From: Chloroflexota bacterium
GTDB taxonomy: Bacteria > Chloroflexota > Anaerolineae > Anaerolineales > Anaerolineaceae
Reading direction: 5' to 3'
Assembly (NCBI GenBank): GCA_012798515.1
Contig: JAAZNB010000139.1
Location: forward strand, 1-42,836
Length of the DNA: 42,836 nucleotides
Positions 16,422-25,307 of the stretch are shown in pieces. Both the position numbers and the translations under genes were made by a program. A model generated the notes under the pieces. It did no database searches. It was not told the origin of the DNA and worked only from the letters and a program-made list of their open reading frames with translations. Each line of letters opens with the position of its first letter. Positions within the stretch are counted from its first letter, which is position 1.

Positions 16422-17675
16422 TTACTCTGCGCTTTCGCCGTAGACCTGGCCCATTTGATCCAGCACCACCCGCCAGTCGTAACGGTTTTCCACGACCTGG
16501 CGGCTATTTTGGGCCAGCTGTTTCTGTAATTTGGGCTCGCACAATATTCTGCAAACCGCATCACTGAAATCTTGCGGCGAATCGGCGATCATGACGTCTT
16601 CTTTATCCGCGGCCTGGATCCCTTCCAATCCCACGGTGGTGGTCACCACAGGGACGCCCAGGGTAAATGCCTCCAGGATGCGCACCCGCATCCCTCCCCC
16701 GGCCCGTACCGGTACAACCACCACGTCGGCTTCTTCGTAAAACGGGCGGAGTTCGGGTACGTAACCCATCACCTGGATCTTGCCTTCGCTCTTTGCAGCC
16801 GCGTTGATGAAGTCTTTGGGAGGGTTCTTACCTACCACAATCAACGTAGTATCCGCTTCCCGGGACAGCACCAACGGAAATACTTTTTGCATGAACCAGC
16901 GGATCCCATCGGCGTTGGGCGGGTAGTGCAATGTTCCCAGGGTCAGGATCTTTTTCGATCCCGGGTGGTGATTCACCGGCAAGACCTTGCCCGTATCCGT
17001 GGCAATGGGGATCACGGATACAGGTCCTGGCGCCCGGTAAGGCTGGCAGCCATTGAGCATACGCGCCGCCGCCAGCAATGCCTGCCGGTCCTGCTCGCTG
17101 ACCGCCATTGTATGGTTCACCGAACACAATAAGCGTCCCTCGTAATCACGGATTTTCTTGGCTTCCCGCCGCACCAGGGGCCGGATCAGCCAGGGAACAT
17201 TATCGCTCATACGGTCAAAGATGGTCCAGGTTGCATTGTGGGCGTCGAAGACCAGGTTCGGCCGGGTGTCCACCCGATTGAGCGAGGAGGGCAAATTCCC
17301 CTGGAATAAGAACTGGGCCATTGGGATCTGGTCAGCGTGAACGATGTCAAACTGTCCTTCAGACAACAGTGTCTGCACCAGCTGGCGCATTTCAGGTAAA
17401 TCGTCCCGCTCGATGGTAAACGGCCGCTCTCTGAGCTCGCTACGCAGCCAATAGAAGATGTCCCGTAACCTCGATCTTCTCAAAGAAATCGTGTGAACTT
17501 CTTCACACACTTCTTTGACAAACGGTATGGAAGCTTCTTCCTCTTTTCGGGCAAACGCAACCAGAACGACCTGGTGACCGCTCTCCTTGAGGTAGCGAAG
17601 AACGTTCCAGGTTTTTACTTTCGGGCCCGCATCAGGCGGCCAGGGAATGATTTGAGAGATAAAAAGAATGCGCAT
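16422..17675 (-). CDS. GT4 glycosyltransferase
   Basis: A 417-residue GT-B glycosyltransferase closely similar in layout to its downstream neighbour. The N-terminus MRILFISQIIPWPPDAGPKV is typical of the TIGR03087-like group. The donor domain has LTLGTLHYPPNADG, TLIVVGKNPP, VMGYVPELRPFYEEADV and VPVRAGGGMRVRILEAFTLG, where the E of ILEAF corresponds to the second Glu of the GT4 E-x7-E motif. No membrane span is evident, so it acts at the cytoplasmic membrane face. Two adjacent paralogues of the same family suggest successive additions of related sugars, or a duplication. Specificity cannot be read from sequence. Confidence 0.88.
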   Translation of the reverse strand: MRILFISQIIPWPPDAGPKVKTWNVLRYLKESGHQVVLVAFARKEEEASIPFVKEVCEEVHTISLRRSRLRDIFYWLRSELRERPFTIERDDLPEMRQLVQTLLSEGQFDIVHADQIPMAQFLFQGNLPSSLNRVDTRPNLVFDAHNATWTIFDRMSDNVPWLIRPLVRREAKKIRDYEGRLLCSVNHTMAVSEQDRQALLAAARMLNGCQPYRAPGPVSVIPIATDTGKVLPVNHHPGSKKILTLGTLHYPPNADGIRWFMQKVFPLVLSREADTTLIVVGKNPPKDFINAAAKSEGKIQVMGYVPELRPFYEEADVVVVPVRAGGGMRVRILEAFTLGVPVVTTTVGLEGIQAADKEDVMIADSPQDFSDAVCRILCEPKLQKQLAQNSRQVVENRYDWRVVLDQMGQVYGESAE

Positions 17676-17709
17676 TGAAATCTCGTGGATGAATTGCCTC
17701 GAAGTGAAA

Positions 17710-18624
17710 TTACATTTTATTTAACGATAAGATCAATCGCCGGTAATACGTAATCAATTTAATTTTTCGCTTCCTGCTCTCGGAACGAGACAGGAATACC
17801 AAAGGGCTGAAGATTAATCTCAGCACAGAATTGAATAACAGGATTAGTTTGTAGACAAAAGCTGCCAGGCTCCCATAGTTTTTACGAAAGTAAAGCACCC
17901 GGCTTTGGTAAAGGCGTAAGAACATTTTCTCGGCCACCAGCTTGGTGCTCTGTCCCCCGTAATGGATGACCCGTGATTTAGGCACCCAATACAGCTTCCA
18001 GCCGTTCTTCTTGATCCGGTGGCAAAGGTCGACTTCTTCTGAATACATGAAGTAATCTTCGTCGAGCAAGCCGGTCAGGTCGAGCGTCGCACGGCGCAAG
18101 AGCAGGCTGGCCCCCTGGATGACGTCTACCTCATGGGGTTTTTCCGTGTCCCACCTGTCCATGTCATACAAAGCCAGCGGTTTGAGTTTATCCAGGTACA
18201 ATAACCGCCAGACCTCCCGGAACAGGGAATACTCCGGATAACACGAATTCTGCAGCCGGCCGTCCGCACCAATCAGATATGAGCCGGCGGCCCCGGCATC
18301 CGGGTGCTGGTCCAAGAAAGCGATCATTTCATCGAATGCGTCCGGCAGAGCCTCGGTATCCGAGTTCAACAAAAGAATATACCTGCCACTACAATGGTGG
18401 ATCGCTTGATTGTTTGCCCGGGCAAAGCCTACGTTGTCTGTATTCTTGATCAGGTAGACATCCTGGAAAGACTGCTCCACGACTGCAACGCTGTCATCGC
18501 TGGAATCGTTATCGACGACAAAGACTTCGAAGGTATAACGAGGAGCATTACTATAAATCGATTCAAGACATTTCACCAATAAGTCACGTGTGTTCCAGCT
18601 TACGACAATGATCGACAAGTCCAT
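17710..18624 (-). CDS. GT2 glycosyltransferase (rhamnosyltransferase-like)
   Basis: A 304-residue GT-A glycosyltransferase of family 2. It begins with the family signature SIIVVSWNTRDLLVKCLESI, followed by VFVVDNDSSDDS for nucleotide binding and ILLLNSDTEALPDAF, whose SD is the DxD-equivalent metal site. The later EVDLCHRIKKNGW holds the catalytic ED-like motif. A C-terminal hydrophobic stretch (FVYKLILLFNSVLRLIFSPL) suggests membrane association. WbbL/RfbF-type rhamnosyltransferases share this architecture, but the donor is not proven. AAAGGGAAAG before the ATG supports the start. It sits 41 bases after the Asp-box propeller gene. Confidence 0.9.
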   Translation of the reverse strand: MDLSIIVVSWNTRDLLVKCLESIYSNAPRYTFEVFVVDNDSSDDSVAVVEQSFQDVYLIKNTDNVGFARANNQAIHHCSGRYILLLNSDTEALPDAFDEMIAFLDQHPDAGAAGSYLIGADGRLQNSCYPEYSLFREVWRLLYLDKLKPLALYDMDRWDTEKPHEVDVIQGASLLLRRATLDLTGLLDEDYFMYSEEVDLCHRIKKNGWKLYWVPKSRVIHYGGQSTKLVAEKMFLRLYQSRVLYFRKNYGSLAAFVYKLILLFNSVLRLIFSPLVFLSRSESRKRKIKLITYYRRLILSLNKM

Positions 18625-18665
18625 CGACTTTCCCTTTTTGTTGCAGTGTTGTCGCCAATTGACCT

Positions 18666-20327
18666 TTATTCATTCCGGTGCCGGCGAATAGTCCACATCA
18701 CTACGACCAGGAACAAAGTCGCCGGGATGAGTCCTTTCAAAATCATCAGATAATCATCGACTTCCGTGTAAACGGCCAGGCCTTCATCGCTTTCCGAAGG
18801 CTGCCCGACCAGTTGCGGATCGAGTAAAGCCGAATCTTGCCCGATTACCTGTGAGACCTGTGAATTCTCCTCCGCCGAAGTAGGCGTCAGGGTGGGCATA
18901 GCCGTCTTCTGCAAATAAGGCGTATTCAGCTGGCCATGCGCAAACCAGACCTGGTGGGGTGCATTGGGCTCGAACAGGTCCTGGCGTAAGAACCAGGTCG
19001 CATACATCTGGTTGCCGTCGTCGATCACCAGACGAGGATACTCGGGATACCATCCGCCCCGATACACGCGGATCGGGATCGACCAACGTTCACCATCCCA
19101 CTCCAGATGGTACAGGCCAGGCAGGTCCGCGCTGACCTGGGCTGTGTCTTGGCCGGTACCGGTGGTCGTACTTTGATTCAGGTCGGCAGGAGGAATGCCG
19201 GCTGCCAGCAGGTGGATGTGCCCGGCCGAATCGGTCGCCATATCGTAGACGTCAAAATAATTACTCAATGAACTGGCATAAATATTGGGGATCGTCTGGG
19301 GTACACTCCAGGTCTCTCCAAAGTCAGAGGACCACAAGTAATAGATCCCGGGATATGAACTGGAGGATGTGCGCCACACCAACAAGATCCCCCCTTCACC
19401 ATCCACCCCCACAGTGAGCTGCATATCGCTTGAAGCGGGGTAATCAATGATCTTAGGATCAGACCACAGATCTTTCTCTGGGTCATACCACATAAAAATG
19501 CCATGATCTGGTACACCCACACCACTCAAGCGATCCCAACCCTCATCCCAGGTCACGTACACCCGGCCATACTGGTCCACTTCAATCTGCGAGCGGCTCG
19601 ATCCGATATTGGAGGGCCGCAAGGAAAGCGGTATAGACCAGTTCTTTCCCAGGTCAGGTGAATATCTGAAATAGATATCGCCACAATTGATACAGGTCGG
19701 ACTCGACAGCCCAGCATCGTCATATACGACGTAAAGCTTGTCGCCATAAACCGCCATATCACTGTAATACGTACCTGCATTCTCGTTTAGTAGCGCCGGA
19801 GCCGACCAGGCTGAAGCTGAAAACGCATTCATATCGGAGGATTCTGAGTAGAAAAGGCCAAACGGAGTTGCGCCATACAGTAAATGCAGATTATCGTATC
19901 CATCGATGGTCAGCGCCGTACGGGAAATATCCGCCTGCGGAGGAACCAGGTCAATGTACTGGGACCAATGCCGCCCGTCCCACATCGAAAGATAGACGCT
20001 CTCGATTAAATTCTTCATCTCATCGGGAATCTGGGCAATGCCCTCCGATTCGGGTAGTTTGTCCTCTTCCTGATTTGTTTTTGGTTTCACAAAATTATCG
20101 GACTCAGACCAGACAACATAAACATTGTGCTGGCTGTCAACCGCCAAATCAGGGAACCAGGAACTGGTTTTGTCCGGCGACGGAACCCGCACCGGCTCGT
20201 CCCAAACTCCCCCTTGCTGCCACGCTTGCATCGCTTTTCCACTCTGGTAACCGGACGTTATCAGGACCGCAAGCAAAGAACAAAATATGATAATTCGGGC
20301 TGCTTTATGGTATGGAAATTGAAACAC
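18666..20327 (-). CDS. exported Asp-box (sialidase-like) beta-propeller with C-terminal membrane anchor
   Basis: A 553-residue exported protein. It starts at GTG with AGGGAG upstream and has an N-terminal hydrophobic segment (ARIIIFCSLLAVLITSGY). The body is a sialidase/BNR-type propeller with clear Asp-boxes: SPDLGKNWSIP and SSDFGETWSVP, plus related repeats such as VDSQHNVYVVWSES and VDQYGRVYVTWDEG. The C-terminus has a membrane span (GLIPATLFLVVVMW) followed by IRRHRNE, so the propeller is displayed outside. I could not identify the arginine triad and Tyr/Glu pair of true sialidases, so binding or structural function is as likely as hydrolysis. It is a smaller relative in design of the 895-residue protein at the other end of the locus. 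Confidence 0.75.
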   Translation of the reverse strand: MFQFPYHKAARIIIFCSLLAVLITSGYQSGKAMQAWQQGGVWDEPVRVPSPDKTSSWFPDLAVDSQHNVYVVWSESDNFVKPKTNQEEDKLPESEGIAQIPDEMKNLIESVYLSMWDGRHWSQYIDLVPPQADISRTALTIDGYDNLHLLYGATPFGLFYSESSDMNAFSASAWSAPALLNENAGTYYSDMAVYGDKLYVVYDDAGLSSPTCINCGDIYFRYSPDLGKNWSIPLSLRPSNIGSSRSQIEVDQYGRVYVTWDEGWDRLSGVGVPDHGIFMWYDPEKDLWSDPKIIDYPASSDMQLTVGVDGEGGILLVWRTSSSSYPGIYYLWSSDFGETWSVPQTIPNIYASSLSNYFDVYDMATDSAGHIHLLAAGIPPADLNQSTTTGTGQDTAQVSADLPGLYHLEWDGERWSIPIRVYRGGWYPEYPRLVIDDGNQMYATWFLRQDLFEPNAPHQVWFAHGQLNTPYLQKTAMPTLTPTSAEENSQVSQVIGQDSALLDPQLVGQPSESDEGLAVYTEVDDYLMILKGLIPATLFLVVVMWTIRRHRNE

Positions 20328-20490
20328 GTTGAGCTCCCTTGAATGTTAAATCGACATCGTGATGGCAGATGGCTTTGGGCTAAAGAAAACACATCCTAAT
20401 GCCGGTAGTTTGTCAGGCAATATTGGAACAAATCCCATTTTACAGTGAAAACAACACACCGGGGTATATTTTACACTCACGAAATCAAGT

Positions 20491-22074
20491 CTATGGAACG
20501 AGGCGGAACGTACCGCCCTCCAGGAGGAATGTCTCTGCGCCTTCCACCTGGAAATATTCAAGCGCTTGCCCCTCTGCTAGTTTCAGGCTTCTCGTCTCTT
20601 GGGGAGATTGGTTGAATTCAGATAGTTCCGGGTCGAACAAGACGATAGCCGTTCCTGCCTGTCCCTGCAAAAGAAGATCATCGCTGCCCACTTGCACGGT
20701 CCCCACGCTCGTCGGCTCACCCGCATCAATTTCCCATTTACTGCCGATATCGAATTCGATAACCTTGAATTGCGGCAGATAATATTCCACGTGGTGCCAG
20801 TTTGTCGCCAGGATCGAGGTGTTCGCCGGCGAAAAGTTCTCTTCGATAGCTGCAATGCGACTGTGCAGGTACACATCCGACTGCTGGATCGTCTGCCGGG
20901 TCAATAAACGTATCGACGAGCGCCCTGGTAAGGGAAACTCCGGGGCCAGGACGAAGATCGCTCCATTGAGGACGATACAGGCTGCAATGAGCACCTGCGC
21001 CGGTGTCCCATAGCTGCGCATCAACCGGTCGCCTACCCAGGCGCCAAAGATCAGTATGGCCGGTAAATAGACGAACACCAGGCCTTGCTGACCCATGTGA
21101 ACGAATAAGTAATATAAAAACGCCGGCGCCGTCCACAATACCAAAAATACATAAGCCATCCTGCGGTCTTCCAATTCACCCGGTACCCGGCGCCGGAAAA
21201 CCAACCGGGCAGCGAATGGCACAGCTGCTAACCCGACCCCGTAACCGGAATACAAAGCCAGCTTGGTCAGGTTGCGGACCAAGCCAAACGCTCCCGCCCC
21301 CAGAAAGATCGAGGTGCTTTCTTGAAAACGCATGCTGAATTGGTCCATCACTTCCAGGTAGCGGGTAAGTCCACCCGTATCCTGGATCATCGGTACGAAC
21401 CAGGCCAGGCATATCAGAAAACCCAGCAAACCGGCCAGAATGATCTTTTTCAACGGAACCCGGTGGATAGAGAACAGGTACACCGGCAGGAGGAATAACA
21501 ACGTTTGCGGGCGAACACCGCTGGCTATTGCCAGTGTTCCCGTTTCCAGGTAAAGATACTGTTGCTCTCCCTTCAAGACCCGCCAACCCCAATAGGCCAC
21601 CAGGATGACCAGGAAAGCATCCAGGGTATGGGGCAAAGCGATTTCGCCATAGAACCAGAAGAGCGGAGAAATCAGCAGAAACAACGCAGCCAGGATTCCC
21701 GTCTGCAAGTTGAACAGCTCACGGCCCAATAGATACAGCATGATCACAGCCAGGGCGCTGGCTAATATACTCACCAAGACCATAGCCAGGTTGGCGTTAT
21801 GCACCAGGACATTGATCCCGCGTACCAGCAAGACATACAGGATGTAGCCCGGTGGCTGGGGCTGCTCTTTGGCAATGTCGAAATCGACTATGGCAAAAGC
21901 AAAATTGACCGAGTCCCAATGATACAGATAGTGTGATGGGAACAACCCGCGGCTGATGATCGTCACCAGGAAAAGCACAGCCGGGAGAACCTTATCCATA
22001 AATCCAATTCGTGAAGCCGCCAGGACCGTGGTCGCTGGTCTTGAGGTTTGTTCCTGCATCGATGTCACGCTCAT
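20491..22074 (-). CDS. GT-C family membrane glycosyltransferase (GT39/PMT-like)
   Basis: A 527-residue polytopic membrane protein with roughly ten to twelve spans and a soluble C-terminal domain of about 130 residues. After the first span it has HYLYHWDSVNFAFAIVDF, an acidic motif in the first external loop typical of GT-C enzymes, and PQPPGYILYVLLVRGINVL resembling PMT/ArnT-type proteins. Such enzymes transfer a sugar from a polyprenyl-phosphate donor outside the membrane. Its ATG overlaps the stop of the upstream gene in ATGA, so the two are translationally coupled. A 163-base gap without a recognised gene or terminator follows before the next gene. Substrate unknown. Confidence 0.78.
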   Translation of the reverse strand: MSVTSMQEQTSRPATTVLAASRIGFMDKVLPAVLFLVTIISRGLFPSHYLYHWDSVNFAFAIVDFDIAKEQPQPPGYILYVLLVRGINVLVHNANLAMVLVSILASALAVIMLYLLGRELFNLQTGILAALFLLISPLFWFYGEIALPHTLDAFLVILVAYWGWRVLKGEQQYLYLETGTLAIASGVRPQTLLFLLPVYLFSIHRVPLKKIILAGLLGFLICLAWFVPMIQDTGGLTRYLEVMDQFSMRFQESTSIFLGAGAFGLVRNLTKLALYSGYGVGLAAVPFAARLVFRRRVPGELEDRRMAYVFLVLWTAPAFLYYLFVHMGQQGLVFVYLPAILIFGAWVGDRLMRSYGTPAQVLIAACIVLNGAIFVLAPEFPLPGRSSIRLLTRQTIQQSDVYLHSRIAAIEENFSPANTSILATNWHHVEYYLPQFKVIEFDIGSKWEIDAGEPTSVGTVQVGSDDLLLQGQAGTAIVLFDPELSEFNQSPQETRSLKLAEGQALEYFQVEGAETFLLEGGTFRLVP

Positions 22075-23789
22075 TTCACCCGATAAACACGGACTTCGGT
22101 AGAATCGAAGGTCTGCTCCAAATAGCCAGCCTGGCTCGGGTTGAAATCTCCCAGGGCTTGCTCTGCCGGGCCATAATAGACATAATCAACGCCATAATCG
22201 ATCAAGATTTTTAATCGCTCGGCGTCACTGGCCTGCCCGGAATAGAACGTATCCACCAGGCTGGTCTTGGTATAGAAATCCACCGTCTGGGCCCAATGTG
22301 CCAAAAATGCATGCGTGCCCGTTAGCGCCGGGATATATTGACCAATGTTGAGTGAACTCAATACGACGTCATCCGGGTGGGCGTGATCTTCGATCCAATC
22401 CATCCCGGAAATTTCGTCGGTGTACAGGTAATAAGGATAATCGTGCCGGTCGAGCTCCACAAACCGCCACACCAGCAGATACAGGTTCGTCGGAAGGACG
22501 AGCGCCAGCATTCCTGCAGCAAGCAGGTTTTTCAGCGTGGCAGGGCGCATGGACCGGATTGTCCTGTGCCTCAACAGCCATGGATAGATATGGTCGAACA
22601 AGGCTACCACCGCCAAGACTGCCATTGGCACCTGCCAGCCGTTCAGCATGTGGATCTGGTAATCGGTAGGCAGGTAGATCAGGAGAAAATTCACCAGGAA
22701 CCAGGCCCGAAAGAATAGCCTTTCGTTGCTGACGCCCTTGAGCCGCCAGAATTTCTCCAGAATCATAGCGGCAATGGCCATGAGGAAGGCTGCCCCCATC
22801 AAAATCGGTAGGTGAAGCAGGTTGGGTGTATACACCCCGGCGTTGGCAAATTGCTTCAAGACCTCTTTCCACAAAGGATCCAGCGAGGTCAACAAGAACG
22901 AATAGATCCCCGGCCAGACGGAAATCAAGCCGATTACGATGCCACTTTTTAACAGGTATAGCGGCAATGCCCGGTCTCGAGCCCAAACCAGGAGGGCATA
23001 CCCCAATAACACCCCATACACCAGCCATAGATCATATGCGTGCTGCCAACCCATGAAGAGCACAAAGAAACCAGCCAGGAAGGCGTAGCGCAGCTGGTTG
23101 GTACGCTGCCCGTACAGAACCAGCAAGAACGTCAGCACGTAGACCGCGGCCGCGATAAAGTGCGGATATCCCAAAATCCCCAGGAAGGTATTTCCCTCCG
23201 CCACGTACAGATCCAACGGGAAAGGGACTTCATCCAGCGAGAGCAGGTATTTGGCCACTATCAGCACCCAGCCGAATCCCGATGACAGGGACAGGATCAA
23301 AAAGGTCACCCGCCGCCGGAAAACGTCGGGGAAAGCCACTGCGCTGAAAGCATATCCGAGCATCAAGAAGGCGCTGGTGCCCACTACCCTCAATATCTGG
23401 AACACGCCCGCGTATCCCAGGTTCAAGTACTTTCCCAGCCGTCCCAGAATCCACCACAACAAATTAAAAAACACGGGCGCATTGGCTTCGGGAGTCAGTT
23501 TATTGGCCGACAGGAATGAATCCGAGAATTCCCGCATCCAGGAAAAGTACTGCAAGTGATCGGGGACGTCCAACATCATCCCCATGAATTGTTTTCCATC
23601 CGGAGCAGTGATTACGGCAAAGATGTACGGCAGGCTGGTCACGGCCAGGATCAAAGCCGTGACGGCCAGAGGAAATAACCATTCTTTCGCCGTGATGGAG
23701 AGGAAAGCCGCCTTGTTGATGACCTTCTCACTCGTAAATTCTTTCGAAGAAATCGCACTGTTCATGTTGTTCTCGGGTGTCGTCCTCAT
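22071..23789 (-). CDS. polytopic membrane protein, probable GT-C glycosyltransferase
   Basis: A 572-residue protein with about a dozen hydrophobic segments and a C-terminal soluble part of about 130 residues. The first external loop contains MMLDVPDHLQYFSWMREF, with the DH/D pattern expected in GT-C enzymes, followed by FFNLLWWILGRLG. The C-terminal portion (DWIEDHAHPDDVVLSSLNIG) resembles the extracytoplasmic domain of uncharacterised Chloroflexota and actinobacterial membrane proteins. It overlaps both neighbours by 4 bases (ATGA at each junction), forming a tight three-gene unit. An alternative start at 23765 (MNSAIS) exists; the coupled ATG is preferred. Family assignment is by topology and loop motif only. 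Confidence 0.65.
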   Translation of the reverse strand: MRTTPENNMNSAISSKEFTSEKVINKAAFLSITAKEWLFPLAVTALILAVTSLPYIFAVITAPDGKQFMGMMLDVPDHLQYFSWMREFSDSFLSANKLTPEANAPVFFNLLWWILGRLGKYLNLGYAGVFQILRVVGTSAFLMLGYAFSAVAFPDVFRRRVTFLILSLSSGFGWVLIVAKYLLSLDEVPFPLDLYVAEGNTFLGILGYPHFIAAAVYVLTFLLVLYGQRTNQLRYAFLAGFFVLFMGWQHAYDLWLVYGVLLGYALLVWARDRALPLYLLKSGIVIGLISVWPGIYSFLLTSLDPLWKEVLKQFANAGVYTPNLLHLPILMGAAFLMAIAAMILEKFWRLKGVSNERLFFRAWFLVNFLLIYLPTDYQIHMLNGWQVPMAVLAVVALFDHIYPWLLRHRTIRSMRPATLKNLLAAGMLALVLPTNLYLLVWRFVELDRHDYPYYLYTDEISGMDWIEDHAHPDDVVLSSLNIGQYIPALTGTHAFLAHWAQTVDFYTKTSLVDTFYSGQASDAERLKILIDYGVDYVYYGPAEQALGDFNPSQAGYLEQTFDSTEVRVYRVK

Positions 23790-25288
23790 TCTTGTTGCAA
23801 CACAACTTGCATCGATGCTTGCATTTTGGTTGCATTACGAACCGCCAGCCACATGAGAACCATGCAAAGGGCGATGAATCCAATAACCGGCGCCAGGCTC
23901 CAAAGGGAGGAAAAGCCGGCGATATTGCCGATATTGCGGGCAATATTCCCCTCGGCCCAATTGGGGAGGGCGTATTCCATCAGCGGGTTCCTAAATGTAT
24001 CGGGGGGAAATGATTGCCCTGCCAGTGTAAGTGTCCACAGCATCCCGGCCGACCAGGCCCCCAGTATGCCCAGCGTGGCGCGTACCCATTTGAACCGGAT
24101 AGTATACTTGAGAAAGTAAGCTGCCGGCGGCATCAAGAATGGCACCATGGGGAGCAGATAACGAGGGCCTACGGCAAACCCGCCCCACCACATCACCGAC
24201 GATGAATTGAACAATATCACCAGAAAGATAACCAGGGTAGTGACCAGTAGATCGGCCCGGTCTTGCCGGCTGCGATACCAGAAATACAGCCCGGGGAGCG
24301 CCACCAATAAAATCGGCGAGATATAGAAAAGTCCCCGGAAAGCGCCAAAAGTAATGCCCCAAAAAGCATCCCACGTCGGCCGGCTCAGGCTCATGAAGCC
24401 GGTTTCGTGTTGAGGCATCCACAATTCAGAGTAGCTGTATCCCAGGCTGAACGGCCCGCCGAAGATGTAGGTGTTATACCCCATCCATAGCAAACCGACC
24501 ACACCGCCGCTCGCCACCACTCCTACTATATTGGCCGGTTTTCCCAGACGCAACAGCCGGAAGAAAAGGTAAGCGAACAACAGCGCCGAAACCAATATCA
24601 TGGGATATTCTGTCACGACTGTATACCCCAGGAGCAACCCGATCCCGATCTGATCCCCCAGCGAGAAAGTCTCTTTGCTGGAAATCAGGCAGAAGGCCCA
24701 GAAAAGCAGCGCCGCGCTGAGCTGGTGACCGTAAAACGCATTGGCGTAGGGGAATGCCGGGCTCAGCAGACCATACGCCAGGGCAATTGCCAGCCGCAGG
24801 GGAATCCCTTTTAGTATCCTGCGGGTATAGATAAATATCAGTACGGCAATAAAAGCCGTTGGGATAGCCGAAAAGAGAAAAGCCAGCACCACCTGCCCAA
24901 TGGCAAAGCGCACTTTTTGGAGGTTGACCCCCGTACCTTCTTCGTTGAGGGTGGCTTGAAATGACTGGTTGTTGGCCAGCCGGTCGGTAAGACCCTCCAG
25001 GAAAGGCAGCTCAAGCAGGCCTTTGACAGCGGCATAGACGGGAATTCCCAGAAAAGCCACGCCGGGCGCTTTATCGCTGTAGTAGTGATCCCCAACCTTG
25101 GCATAATCCACCGTATTTTGCACGTATGGATCGATCTGGAAAGTGCCATCCTCTACGACGGCAACGATCATGTCCAGGCGCGAGTTCTGGTTAGGGTCTG
25201 CCCAGCGAGGGAAAAAGTAGCCGTATACTCCCAGCAGCAGGATCACCAGGAGAATTGTTACCGCGCGTTCTTGTTTCGTAATTTCCAT
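23786..25288 (-). CDS. GT-C-like membrane protein with DK motif
   Basis: A 500-residue polytopic protein. The first external loop has NQNSRLDMIVAVVEDGTFQI and GDHYYSDKAPG, the SRLD...DK pattern seen in a widespread family of putative GT-C/PMT-like membrane glycosyltransferases. At least ten further spans follow, with FYGHQLSAALLFWAF and TEYPMIL near the middle. The ATG at 25288 is used; a GTG three codons upstream (25297) is also possible. It is the first of three overlapping GT-C-type genes and starts 19 bases after the GINT1-like gene. These three may decorate or extend the polymer on the outer face. Substrate unknown. Confidence 0.68.
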   Translation of the reverse strand: MEITKQERAVTILLVILLLGVYGYFFPRWADPNQNSRLDMIVAVVEDGTFQIDPYVQNTVDYAKVGDHYYSDKAPGVAFLGIPVYAAVKGLLELPFLEGLTDRLANNQSFQATLNEEGTGVNLQKVRFAIGQVVLAFLFSAIPTAFIAVLIFIYTRRILKGIPLRLAIALAYGLLSPAFPYANAFYGHQLSAALLFWAFCLISSKETFSLGDQIGIGLLLGYTVVTEYPMILVSALLFAYLFFRLLRLGKPANIVGVVASGGVVGLLWMGYNTYIFGGPFSLGYSYSELWMPQHETGFMSLSRPTWDAFWGITFGAFRGLFYISPILLVALPGLYFWYRSRQDRADLLVTTLVIFLVILFNSSSVMWWGGFAVGPRYLLPMVPFLMPPAAYFLKYTIRFKWVRATLGILGAWSAGMLWTLTLAGQSFPPDTFRNPLMEYALPNWAEGNIARNIGNIAGFSSLWSLAPVIGFIALCMVLMWLAVRNATKMQASMQVVLQQE

Positions 25289-25307
25289 AGCATCCACTGC
25301 CAGCCAA

